Shown here in pieces: positions 34,236 through 43,302 of a DNA stretch of 64,000 nt. The translations under genes and the position numbers were made by a program. The DNA is from Acanthosepion pharaonis (lineage: Eukaryota > Mollusca > Cephalopoda > Sepiida > Sepiidae). The stretch is from positions 1,445,001-1,509,000 of the forward strand of contig CAHIKZ030004727.1 of assembly GCA_903632075.3 (NCBI GenBank), in the 5' to 3' direction. Every line of letters starts with the position of its first letter. The first letter of the stretch is position 1. Below the pieces are notes generated by a model. It had not been told where the DNA came from and did no database searches. It was given only the letters and a program-made list of their open reading frames with translations.

Positions 34236-35230
34236 AGAAATTCTAAATCTATTGTTGTAGGGATACAGTAGATGATTATCTCCCTTTGGTTGAGATGAAG
34301 TCACATGGGTCATGTAGTGACATCATTTCATATAGTGATGAAAGTGCTCAGTTAGCTTCCAGGAGTTAAACTGAACAGTTGCTTTTTTAGCATGGGTGAG
34401 GCAGCTCACAAGCCCTGATTTTCCTATTGGAAAAGATGTTCTTACTAGAGACAAAGATGATAAATCCAGTCTGCTCAAATTATAGAAACTATTTCTGGCT
34501 TGCAGTCCTTATGTTGGGAAATACCCATTACTCAACATTTTTTATTTTGAGAAATATGTCCTTACAAGTGACATAGAAGATAAATCCGACCTGCTCAAAT
34601 CCCCATTCAGGAAATGTAAATATGGCCACACCATTTTCCCTTTGTAATAAATATGTCTTCACCAGAAACATAGAATAAACCTCCAGCAGCTTGAAGTTCC
34701 ATTGGGAATTAATGCAAGTAAGACCCTATCTCCCTTTGCTATTTTTGCACTGCTTGTTGTTGCATGCGTGTGTTGTTCTTTGTATGGGACAAATGTAAAT
34801 GTTTGCATATAATTTTTTGTATGACTTAGCATTATAAAATTCTCTCTGCAAACAAAGCATGTTTGTCTTTCCTTTTCCTTTCAGCTATTTTGTTCCATCT
34901 GTGTGTTAATGTGTTATTATGTCATGGACATATCATTGATATATAGGAATACCCATAATGAGGGAAATGCAAATGGGAGAATATTGATTTCTCTAGATAC
35001 TTAAGGATTTCCGTTATAATTATCATAATATTTAAAATCATGTTTAGTTTGTTGTAAGTATAATTACTGCTTATATTATTGGATAAAATTAAGTGTTTAA
35101 TCAGAATGCTTTACTTTTTATTTTATATTTTAGTTGACTGTTTTTTGGCAAGTCAGTCTTTATTATTGCTATATATATATAACAATAATAAAGAGAATAA
35201 AGTTTAAGGAGTCAGAGTAAAATGAAAATC
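34236..35230. other. Unclassified, with three degenerate ~125-bp direct repeats
   Basis: ATGTTCTTACTAGAGACAAA (34434), ATGTCCTTACAAGTGACATA (34556) and ATGTCTTCACCAGAAACATA (34652) each lead into an AAATCC(A/G) and GCT(C/T)(A/G)A segment. Class unknown. Confidence 0.45.
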
Positions 35231-35276
35231 CAATTAATATATATATGTATATATATATATAGACACAGATAGGTGC
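35231..35276. repeat. (TA)n microsatellite, imperfect
   Basis: Two short TA tracts. Confidence 0.85.
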
Positions 35277-35349
35277 ATATGCACATGAACGCACACATAT
35301 ACACTATGAGAAAAACTTGCACCAATGAAAAGTCCTATGAAAAGAATAC

Positions 35350-35405
35350 TGATATTCCCTGATGAGTGGGCAGAGTAATTTCTGCAGGTTCTGTCTAGAA
35401 AAATC
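35350..35405 (+). ncRNA. Hammerhead-ribozyme-like motif, decayed
   Basis: CTGATGA at 35359-35365, stem II TGGGCAGA with TCTGTCTA (eight pairs including two G-U), GAAA at 35398-35401. Stem III and stem I are not convincing in this copy. Same stem II family as 32055-32105. Confidence 0.5.
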
Positions 35406-35880
35406 ATGTATTTGTGCAGCAATCCCTCTTTTATAGATGTTTCATTAAAGATGACTGATAAGGTACTGCGATTAAGTTTGTAAAAACTGTCCAAATGTTC
35501 TATATATCTGAGCACTATCAGGTATCCTATTAGCCCTCATCAAAGATTTTTTTTAAATTTTTAACTAAATATGTAGATTTTTCTTTTTTAAATCTACATT
35601 TTATTTTAAACTTCATATGTAGATTTTTTTTAATTTATTCTAAATTTTTTTAAAAATGGACATATCCTGATTTTTTTTTTTTTTACATATTCAGTTACAA
35701 TAAAAAAAAATTGATAAGGGCTTATAGAATAGTTGAAAAGCACTTAGATATAGAGAAGATTTAGACAGTTTTTGCACACTTTATGTCTAGAAAAGAAAAT
35801 ACTGATATGAACGCAAGAAAAATTTAATAAAAAGCTCAAACACAGTATCTTGTCAGTTGTCTTTAACGAAACTTATATAA
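35406..35880. repeat. Inverted pair of Penelope terminal repeats
   Basis: The plus-oriented arm at 35418-35530 (GCAGCAATCCCTCTTTTA, GATGTTTCATTAAAGATGAC, TGTCCAAATGTTCTA) faces the minus-oriented arm at 35765-35880 (TCTAGAAAAGAAAATACTGA, AAAAAGCTCAAACACAGTAT, AACGAAACT). These are the ends of the element at 3650-4978, with only about 230 bp of AT-rich filler and no coding sequence between them. Confidence 0.7.
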
Positions 35881-35916
35881 TCAAATAAATAAATATAAAT
35901 GTACATGCAAGTGTTT

Positions 35917-35919
<3 letters not shown>

Positions 35920-35948
<29 letters not shown>
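35920..35948. repeat. (CA)n(TA)n microsatellite
   Basis: CA tract running into TA tract. Confidence 0.93.
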
Positions 35949-36020
35949 CCTTAGGTGTAAGTGAAACAGTGCTCAATACAAAATAACTGAGCTATTAAGT
36001 ATATATTAATAAGTATATAT

Positions 36021-36144
36021 AATACCCCATGCTGACAGTACTTTTATGCACCATGAAATTGTCAGGTCCTAGGAGCTCCCAGTACCTGATGATTGCATAG
36101 TGCATGAAACTCAGAGTTGTACTGTCAGCATGGATTATTGTATT

Positions 36145-36145
<1 letters not shown>
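36021..36145. repeat. Imperfect palindrome carrying a hammerhead ribozyme
   Basis: The ends AATACCCCATGCTGACAGTA and GTACTGTCAGCATGGATTAT pair, and the centre AGGTCCTAGGAGCTCCCAGT is itself near-palindromic. Each arm contains a hammerhead-related sequence: intact in the right arm on plus, decayed in the left arm on minus (CTGACAA in place of CTGATGA). Confidence 0.8.
36080..36124 (+). ncRNA. Hammerhead self-cleaving ribozyme, minimal type I
   Basis: Core CTGATGA at 36086-36092 and GAAA at 36106-36109 are exact. Stem I is CAGTAC (36080-36085) with GTACTG (36119-36124), six perfect pairs. Stem II is TGCA (36094-36097) with TGCA (36101-36104), with a U-U at its base. Stem III is A109-U117, C110-G116, U111-A115 with a CAG loop. 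The predicted cleavage is after U36118 (GUU, allowed by the NUH rule). A very short stem III is the known feature of hammerheads in Penelope-like elements and retrozymes, which tend to work as dimers. Activity is inferred from sequence only. Confidence 0.72.

Positions 36146-36148
<3 letters not shown>

Positions 36149-36176
<28 letters not shown>
36149..36176. repeat. (TA)n microsatellite
   Basis: About 13 TA units between the two hammerhead-bearing segments. Confidence 0.95.
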
Positions 36177-36180
<4 letters not shown>

Positions 36181-36277
36181 CATAAGCTAAAAGACTAGAA
36201 TATAAAATATACTGCGGATGCATTGTCAAAATCAACAGACCATAAATATATCATTATTAATACGGTAATATCAAAAT

Positions 36278-36319
36278 CCACTACTCAGAGTTTCATGCAG
36301 TAACACATTCATCCAGTGA
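36278..36319 (-). ncRNA. Second hammerhead, opposite strand, core mutated
   Basis: On minus: stem I TCAC with GTGG; core TGGATGA (expected CTGATGA, so two substitutions); stem II ATGTG with TGCAT; GAAA at 36294-36291; stem III ACT with AGT around a CTG loop; predicted NUH site GUA. All three stems survive while the core has drifted, so it is probably inactive. It supports the reading of 36080-36124 as a genuine family motif. Confidence 0.55.
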
Positions 36320-36544
36320 GTAAAATATGATGTAACCAAAAGCTATAATCTAACTTATATAATCCACCAGTGGCAGGTATCAACTAACCCGGATGTATGT
36401 TTTGAATTAAATATTTATTTCTATGCCTACATACAGCCAACAGTTCATTACTCCTATTCAACAGCTGGTCCACCGTGTTTATCCTAAAGAATATTCACTA
36501 AAAGGCTGAGCAATTTTTTTTTTTTTTGTTAGTCATTTCACCCC

Positions 36545-37480
36545 AAGCAATGCAACAAAGTCACTAAGACAGAGGGAGGTTACTGAGTGTGAAAGAATAC
36601 GAGAAAAAAAAAACCTTGTTAAGAAGAGAAAACAATGCAAGAACAGGAATTAAGACAGAAAATAATGATCGATATTACATTTAAATTTTTGAAGATCAAA
36701 GTTGACTTAGAAGCCAAAAGATAGTTCCAGATGTGCGGAAGAAGAAACTGTTAACATAGAACTTACAATTATATCTAGCAATTTCAACTCTAAATTGATG
36801 AGACTTTGCCACTAATCTAGCACTGCACTTGCATTCATAGAGTCTAGGTACCATGGAGGAATGTTTGTCAGAACAATTACCTTAAAAATACTTCTAGAAA
36901 AGTCACATGGAAGTTACATTATGATGGTGGGAAAGTGACTGAAGCCGAAATGCTAGGTCAGGATCAATGATTTGATTCTTCTTTGGATTTTATCATGAAT
37001 CTTTAAATATTTAGCAGGAGCACCAGATCCGATGTGGCAGCAATATTCAAAGCATGGATGGCTGGTAGAATTATAAATATTTAAGATAGATTCTGGCAAG
37101 AAAAATTGTCTAGCACAACACAGAACCAACTTTCCTATCACTACAGCCTTAACCTGTTCAAGTCTAGGGTAAGCCATTATCTTCCACACACTTCCGCATA
37201 AGCTGCACCTCTTACCTTGTAACACTCTACCTCAAGTGGACCTTGTACAAGGTGAATGTTACTGTAAAAAAAAAAAAAATAGCCTAATGATTCAATATAA
37301 TCTTCCCGCTTCATGTCAGTGAAAAACGATAGCTCAAGAAGGCACAATTATTTACTCTCCTGGAGGTTAGCATTAGCCATGCTGCAGAAAGGTTTCTCTC
37401 GGAGGATAATTAGAGAGCAGTTTCATTTTGGAAATGTTAAAATTAACAAGACATTCCTTGCCCTAGTTAACAACAGACTG
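36545..37480 (-). pseudogene. Jockey/CR1-like LINE, split by nested LINE tail
   Basis: 36545-37125 is the post-RT region on minus (FEYCCHIGSGAP, KIHDKIQRRIKSL, FFLPESILNIYNST). The sequence resumes at 37285-37480 with ATTGATTCAATATAAT and AGAGAGCAGTTTCATTTTGG, matching 54945-55110. The break is filled by an opposite-strand LINE 3' tail at 37120-37280. Dead. Confidence 0.78.
37120..37280 (+). mobile_element. LINE 3' tail nested in LINE
   Basis: CCTTAACCTGTTCAAGTCTA, CATTATCTTCCACAC and GAATGTTACTGTAAAAA with poly-A are the LINE 3' terminus on plus, inserted in the minus-strand copy described around it. Confidence 0.8.
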
Positions 37481-37794
37481 TCAGTTACTTTTTTTTTTTT
37501 TTCAATCAGCTGCAAATTTGAACTGATCAGACTGATCAGAGTTATTATTAGTGGGATTAAGTAATGATATCATTAGTTTGAGTGTTTCCATAGCAGATTA
37601 AATGAGTTACATGCAAAATTTTGCATTGCTTGAGTATGTAGACCATTATAAGAATGTTCAGCAGGAAGATATACACATGTCCCAGAAGAAGGCAGACGAA
37701 CAGCAAAATAGCCATTTCATCCATCCTTTTCTTTATCTCTAGAAAGGTGGAATCTTAGATACACGTAAGACACTCACAATTTGTTAAATAAAAA

Positions 37795-38276
37795 TTTGCA
37801 TATGGTCTGGTGCTCCCGCTGTATGTCTCAATGTCCTTGACAAAATCCAGAAAAAAATATGCAAGATGATAGGTCCAGATTTGGCATCTAGTCTACAATC
37901 ACTATCCCACAGATGTGCTCTGGCCTTCCTCTCTCCTTTCACGTGTTCCTGGACTACATGAATTTAAACGTGGCATCTCAGTTCAACCCTTTCACTGTCA
38001 AAATGGTTAAATGTAACTGCCTCTTCTTCTCAAGCAGCTTCTTCTCCCACACTTCTCGTCTGTGGAACTCTCTTCCCCTTACTTGCTTCCCCGATGACTA
38101 TAATCTTAAAATATTCAAGTGTAATGTCAATTGACATCTGACTCTCTGAGCTTGTTTTCATCCTTCTCTGTATCCTTTCCTCAAAAATGCCTCTTTACTC
38201 TTGTTCTTAATCCTCTGTAACCCCTTGCATATTAGTGGCACTCCCACCTTGCCTCAGGTGAATTGCTTTAAAAAAA
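37795..38276 (+). pseudogene. LINE C-terminus and 3' end, second 3' subtype
   Basis: YGLVLPL and LTKSRKKYAR-type remnants at the start. Then FNPFTVKMVKCNCLFFSSSF and SHTSRLWNSLPLTCFPDDYN, LKIFKCNVN ending at a stop near 38134. This is the conserved RT.LWN.LP..CFP..Y(D/N)L..FK..V C-terminus. It ends CCAGGTGAATTGCTTTAAAA-like poly-A at 38276, unlike the TTACTGTAAAA ends elsewhere, so at least two LINE subfamilies exist here. Confidence 0.75.
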
Positions 38277-38279
38277 AAA

Positions 38280-39150
38280 AAAAAGCCCCTAAGGTCTCTA
38301 TGAAGAAGTGCAAGAAAAATATTTGGGTTTTTCAGTCATTTACAGAAGAGAATATGTACAATTGCAGTTCTAATACAACATTCCAAACCTTACCTAATGA
38401 ATGAACATAAGTAAATAGCACAAAACCTATAAGGCAGACTGACGCAATATTCTAGGCACTGATATCCTCACATAGCTTCTCCAAGTTTGACAAGAATTAA
38501 CTGGCAGATGCTGTTAATGTCTATAAAATCAGGACACTTCTTGTCCTCTCTCTCTTTTTTCCTTCTAGCATGTAGTCGAAGTAATAATTCCAACCAGAAC
38601 CTCCCTGGTCATGGGAATATTTTCCCCACCTTAGTAAATGAACTTTTTCCCTCCACCCTATACACATGCATCACTCACATAATTCCTAACTTATAATGTC
38701 TCCCTTTTTTGCATGCATACTACTGTAGTTTCTCTCTTTTCGCTCAGTTATATAAAAACAAAAATATAAAATCTTGCCTTGTTGAAATTCATTCATTTCA
38801 TTACATTCATCATCTACATGTGCAAAATATTGTTTCCATTGTTTTTATTCAAAACCTATTACTAGGCCGGGTACCAATGGGTGTTAGTGGTACTCATGTT
38901 TCCATTGAATACTACATTTACAGTCTGAGAATTTTTCAATATCACAATATATAATGGACCTGATAGCAATAGTTTTTTCCATTTCAGCAGATTTTATTAA
39001 ACAATGTTTGTTTTTAAAATATATTTGTAATGTTTTCTTGTTTTAATATAAGATGATGGATGTTTGGTTTCAGTGTGGGTAAAAATTGTCTATACATATG
39101 TATAACCATTTGCAACCATCATTGGTCATTTTTAATAAGAGATTGCTAAC
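38280..39150. other. Unclassified AT-rich sequence
   Basis: Nothing recognised. Confidence 0.45.
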
Positions 39151-39154
39151 ACAT

Positions 39155-39640
39155 CTGGTCTGGTGCTTCAGATATCTACTTACAGGTTCTAAATAAAATA
39201 TAAAGAAGAATCCGCAATGTTATTGGGCCTGACATCTTGGCTTCAGCCATTTTCCCACTACCATAACATAATTTGCCTGTGCTTTTCCTATAAATATTTT
39301 CATGGTAATTGTTCTGATGAACCCTCCTCTATGATACCTAGATTTTATGAATTTAAGCACAGCACTACATTGGCAGAAATGTCTGACCATTTTACACCTG
39401 AAATGACTAGATGTAACCATAAGTTCTATGCTAACAGTTTCTTCTATCGCACTTCTCATTTGTGGAACTCTCTTCCAGTTTCCTGCTTCCCAGTTAACTT
39501 TGATCTTCAAAAATTTAAATGCAATATCAATCATCTTTTGCCCTTTTAATTCCTGTTCTTTTTCCTTAATAATGTTTTCCTCATATTCTCTCAAACTTGG
39601 TAACCCTTTACATCTTAGTGGCTTGTATTTAAGGTAAGCA
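39155..39640 (+). pseudogene. LINE C-terminus, frame open over 110 codons
   Basis: Frame 39217-39549 reads GNCSDEPSSMIPRFYEFKHS and FYRTSHLWNSLPVSCFPVNF, DLQKFKCNINHLLPF, the full C-terminal block of the Jockey/CR1-like family, with an intact stop. The 3' UTR (CCCTTTACATCTTAGTGGC) follows and runs directly into the hairpin at 39642. No RT domain remains upstream, so this is a 5'-truncated copy. Confidence 0.78.
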
Positions 39641-39641
39641 T

Positions 39642-39791
39642 CTTGTAAAAGATGCTCTCAACACCAAATGGAAAAACCAAAAAATCAAATTTTTGTTCAA
39701 TTCCAAAAAAAAAGAATGTCATCATTTTGAAATTCAACAAAAATTGGATTTTTTGGTTTTTCCATTTGGTGTTGAGAGCATCTTTTACAAG
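39642..39791. repeat. Near-perfect hairpin, 61-bp arms
   Basis: Left arm 39642-39702 and right arm 39731-39791 pair at 60 of 61 positions by eye; the 28-base loop lies between. Arm landmarks are GATGCTCTCAACACCAAATG and CATTTGGTGTTGAGAGCATC. It could be a recent small foldback transposon or a hairpin-RNA precursor. The sequence alone does not decide. Confidence 0.92.
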
Positions 39792-39799
39792 CTGCTTGC

Positions 39800-40770
39800 T
39801 GTATTATATAAATTGTGCTTGTTTATTAGTTATTGATGATATTTAAAACACAAATTCCAAGATTATAAGATATTCTATTTCATGCAGATGTTGCTTGTTG
39901 TTAGTTTTGTTTTGACAGTCAAATGAAGGTGTTTACTGCTAATACCCTTCAGAGGAAAGGGAAGGTAATGTTTAAGCTGACAGAAAATGAGAAAAAGAAA
40001 GGGAAAATGACCCTTCACATGTTCCAAACAAGGAATAGAACATCATCATTCAACAGATTTGAATACAATTTAATAAAAACGGTGATGACAATTAAGTTAA
40101 AGAAAAATGGCATTCTCATCATGGTTAAAGAGAGATATTTTAGAGTCTAGGGAAATAAAGTTGGAGAAAATCAAATGACTATGTACAGATGTAAGATTGT
40201 GTGTGTAATATGTGTAGGTGTGAAGATATGTCTTTACGGATAGAACTAACTCAAGAAGTTTTCCCCTTTGCAGTCAATGTAGTTGTGTGTTCAGGAAAGT
40301 ATTTTTCTTGCTGGTGTCGGTATGGCGTGAGTGCATGAATGAGAAAGGCTTTCTTTAGCTTGGTGTTAGCAAGTGAATACACTATCTCTGGTACTGGGTT
40401 TGTGTGCATGTGTGTACTTCCTGTGGCTCCTTTTGTGTGTGATTGCTGTGAGTCCCTATGCAGCTTTCAGTCCATTCTCATATAGGCTGGAGATAGGCTT
40501 CAAATAGAGGCCAAAATTTAATATTTTTTGTAGTATTTTCATTTGTTAAGAAGACAAGGGCACAAGGACAAAACCAAGCTTGCTTTTGTCTATTTTTAGA
40601 CTTGATGAAATTGTAGTTGTAATAGTGTTAGGAATGTTATAGCCTTATGTATACTCAATCTTTGAGGTGCAAACTGCATTAGTTTCTCCAGCAACAGGAA
40701 CAAGTATAAACTATAAGTACTTACATTCCTTACAAACATCAGGTACACATGAAAACTGCAGTCTTCCAGA
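39800..40770. other. Unclassified sequence
   Basis: A 75-codon Lys-rich frame at 39923-40150 has no recognised domain. GT-rich stretches lie near 40195-40440. Nothing else seen. Confidence 0.45.
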
Positions 40771-40774
40771 GAGG

Positions 40775-41117
40775 CTGCAAGAATTAGACAGCAACTGACA
40801 GGGATAGATTCTGGTGAAAAATATGATCTAGCACAACACAATGAACCACCTTTCTTAGCCACAGACCTAGCAATTGATTCAATATAATCATCTGAACACA
40901 GTAGAAAATGTTAGCCCAGGAAGATAAAGTGAGCCATTTGCTTGGGAATTAGTGTCAGCCATGCTGATGGAAAACAAAAAGGGTTCTCTAAGATGATTAA
41001 AAGAGAGCAGTATTCATTTTGGAGGCATTAAAATTAACAAGCCATTTCTTGCCCCAATTAACAACAGGTTGTAGGTCATTTGATCTACTGCCAATTTAAC
41101 CTTATCAAATCTATCAG
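40775..41117 (-). pseudogene. Jockey/CR1-like LINE, thumb region fragment
   Basis: AATTGATTCAATATAATCAT, AGAGAGCAGTATTCATTTTG and ATTAACAAGCCATTTCTTGC match 37290-37460 and 54945-55115. Ends at the microsatellite. Confidence 0.7.
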
Positions 41118-41139
41118 ATATATATATATATATACATAT

Positions 41140-41186
<47 letters not shown>
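41118..41186. repeat. (TA)n(CA)n(TA)n compound microsatellite
   Basis: Adjoins the TIR of the next element. Confidence 0.96.
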
Positions 41187-41706
41187 GGGTGGGTGGAAAG
41201 TAACAAGACATTAATACAGACTGCTATTTTCAGATGCTTGAAAATTGCATGTGACTCATGGTGTCTGGCCAGGGTAACATTGCTTACCTGATATTTATGC
41301 AGGATGGTGCACCACCCCATTTTGCTTTTTGCTGTGTATGCATGGTCAGACCAACATTTTCCAGAATGTTGGATGGGATAATGCAGATTTCATGAATGGC
41401 CTCCAAGAAGTCAAGATTTTTACCTGTGAGGTATACAAGACAAAACTTCACACACTGGGTGACTTAGATACAGATTCAGGAGGTTGTCAGTGATATCTCA
41501 GATGATGTCCTTCAGAAGGTTGTTCATTGTATCCCTGGCCATTTGAGGAAACTGGTTGACACCACCAGTGCTTATGTTGAATTATGAAGATTTACTTTCA
41601 TTTTCCCATGTAATAAAGTGCATGTATCATTTCTTTCAATAAATTTGTTATAGAAATATGGATTTTATTACCAATTTTTAATGCCTACTTACGTTTTACC
41701 CACCCT
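41187..41706 (+). mobile_element. Short Tc1/mariner-superfamily element with both TIRs
   Basis: The ends GGGTGGGTGGAAAGTAA (41187) and TACGTTTTACCCACCC (41691-41706) are inverted repeats. Internally FMQDGAPPHFAF (near 41298, second catalytic Asp region) is typical of IS630/Tc1-mariner transposases. The SPDL block and most of the protein are deleted or scrambled. At 520 bp it is a deletion derivative. TA-rich sequence on the left and TG repeats on the right obscure the TA target duplication. Confidence 0.75.
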
Positions 41707-41710
41707 GTGT

Positions 41711-41740
41711 GTGTGTATATATATATATATATACACACAC
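41711..41740. repeat. (GT)n(TA)n(CA)n microsatellite
   Basis: A short palindromic compound tract. Confidence 0.9.
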
Positions 41741-41769
41741 ATTTATTTATCACTTTAAACATTATTTTT

Positions 41770-41950
41770 AGTGGATATTCATATTTGAGTATACACTCTT
41801 TTTATTTATTAAACAGAATATTTATTTATTTTCATTGACCAGCTTGAACGTTCAAGAAATCTTATTAAAGAAAAATTTGCACTCTCCATCAGGATCTGAA
41901 CCTGTGTCCCCCAGTGTAGAGGGAGCTAATGCTAAGCCCAGCACACCCTA
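41770..41950 (-). mobile_element. SINE D, tRNA-like head and tail
   Basis: On minus: TTAGTTGGTTAGGGTGTGC (box A) and ACACAGGTTCAGATCCTG (box B), followed by a tail with TTTCTTGAACGTTCAAGCTG and TCAATGAAAATAAATAAATA. The tail matches 63700-63760. Confidence 0.7.
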
Positions 41951-42009
41951 ACCAACTAAACTAACCCTAATCCTAATTCTCTTATAAGTCTGTTCTACTA
42001 AGTAGCTGT

Positions 42010-42180
42010 TCTCAGGAAGAAACTGCCTCAGTGCAACTTCCTTCTTACCAATAGAATATAGAGGAAATGAGGATGCTTCAACTCTATGGATATGACATGG
42101 CTGTAAAAGTCTGAACTAGTGAACTATAGCTTGTCTGAACTTTTGCCATGGACATAGGTATTATCACTATTTTTAATCAG
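42010..42180 (-). pseudogene. Jockey/CR1-like LINE scrap
   Basis: CTTACCAATAGAATATAGAG, ATGGATATGACATGGCTGTA and TAGCTTGTCTGAAC match 45890-46010 of another copy. About 170 bp, no frame. Confidence 0.5.
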
Positions 42181-42363
42181 GTTAGATGTCATAAGTGTAA
42201 ACTCACATGACATATAAATATAATGATGTCCTGAAAGTTTTACCAGCTTTGTTCGGTTAAGAACAGCTTTATTGTGAATATAATAATAATATCTGATGGA
42301 GAAGGTTCATAAATATGAGGATGACATAATAGATAATGCTGATAAGTTATATGTTAATCATAA

Positions 42364-43065
42364 TGAGCGCTTCAATGTGGTGTAATGGTTAACAAGTCTG
42401 TGCCACATCTAAGCTATGAAGCTTAGAAAATGAGGACACTTTGACATAGTATAATGGTTAGTAAGCTTGCCTCACTAGATCAATTACAACTGAGTAGTAA
42501 GTTTGATTCTTACTGGGTGCTCCAAACTTTCGGCCTTGTGTCACATCTATGCTATGCTTAGAACAACATAGTGTAATGGTTAGCAAGTTTGTTTCACTAG
42601 ATTAATTACTACTGAGTTTGATCTTGACAGGGTGCTCTACATTTTTGGTTTTGTGTCACATCTAAGCCATGAAGCTTAGAAAATGAGGACACTTTGATGT
42701 AGTATAATGGTTAGTAAGTTTGTCTCACTAGATCAATTATGACTGGGTAGTGAGTTTGATCCTCACTGAGTGCTCCATACTTTTAGTTTTGTGTCACATC
42801 TAAGCTACACTTAAAAAAAACAATTAGGGTACTTCAATGTGGTGTAGTGGTTAGCAAGCTTGTCTCTGTAAATCAACTAAGACTGAGTACTGAGTTCAAT
42901 CCTCAGTGGGTACTCCATACTTTTCACTCTTGTACCACATCTAAGCTATGCTTAGGAAATCATTTAGCTTGTCTTGCTAGATCAATTCTGACTGAGTAAT
43001 GAATTTGATCCTCACCGGGAACTCCATACTTTTGGCCTTGTGCCACATCTAAGCTATCCTTAGTT
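42364..43065 (+). repeat. Tandem array of ~6 tRNA-like SINE units
   Basis: Unit about 120-140 bp: TAGTATAATGGTTAGTAAG (box A), GAGTTTGATCCTCACTG (box B), CTCCATACTTTTGGCCTTGT and CACATCTAAGCTATGCTTAG. The box A segment recurs near 42381, 42451, 42572, 42702 and 42843; the sixth unit (from 42961) has lost it, and the first is internally deleted. Box A resembles tRNA-Asp/Glu. A single inverted relative lies at 58120-58235. The head-to-tail arrangement differs from ordinary dispersed SINEs. Confidence 0.85.
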
Positions 43066-43302
43066 AATTACTATATATTAATCATAGTACTTCTGTATTC
43101 TGTCTTGTATTTGCCTCTACTGTGTAAATAGACTCTTTTTACTCTCCGATCTGACTCTCTTTTGTCCTTTTCACACGCCCAATCAAAAAGCTTCATTTCA
43201 AGTGGGTTATATGTCTCAACCAATGACATTCACTTCTCTGCTTCTTCTACATTTGTATCTATTTAACTGTGTCCAACACACAGATTCTCTTAAAATATTT
43301 TA
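43066..43302 (+). promoter_or_regulatory. Possible promoter: CCAAT boxes and TATA-like
   Basis: GCCCAATCAAAAAGC (43180), AACCAATGACATT (43219) and CTATTTAACTGTG (43258) have roughly the order and spacing of CCAAT and TATA elements upstream of the open frame at 43303. It could equally be an LTR U3. No supporting conservation. Confidence 0.2.

Noticed and set aside
39220..39594. 124-residue minus-strand frame
   Set aside because: Antisense of the LINE C-terminus, which has clear family motifs on plus.
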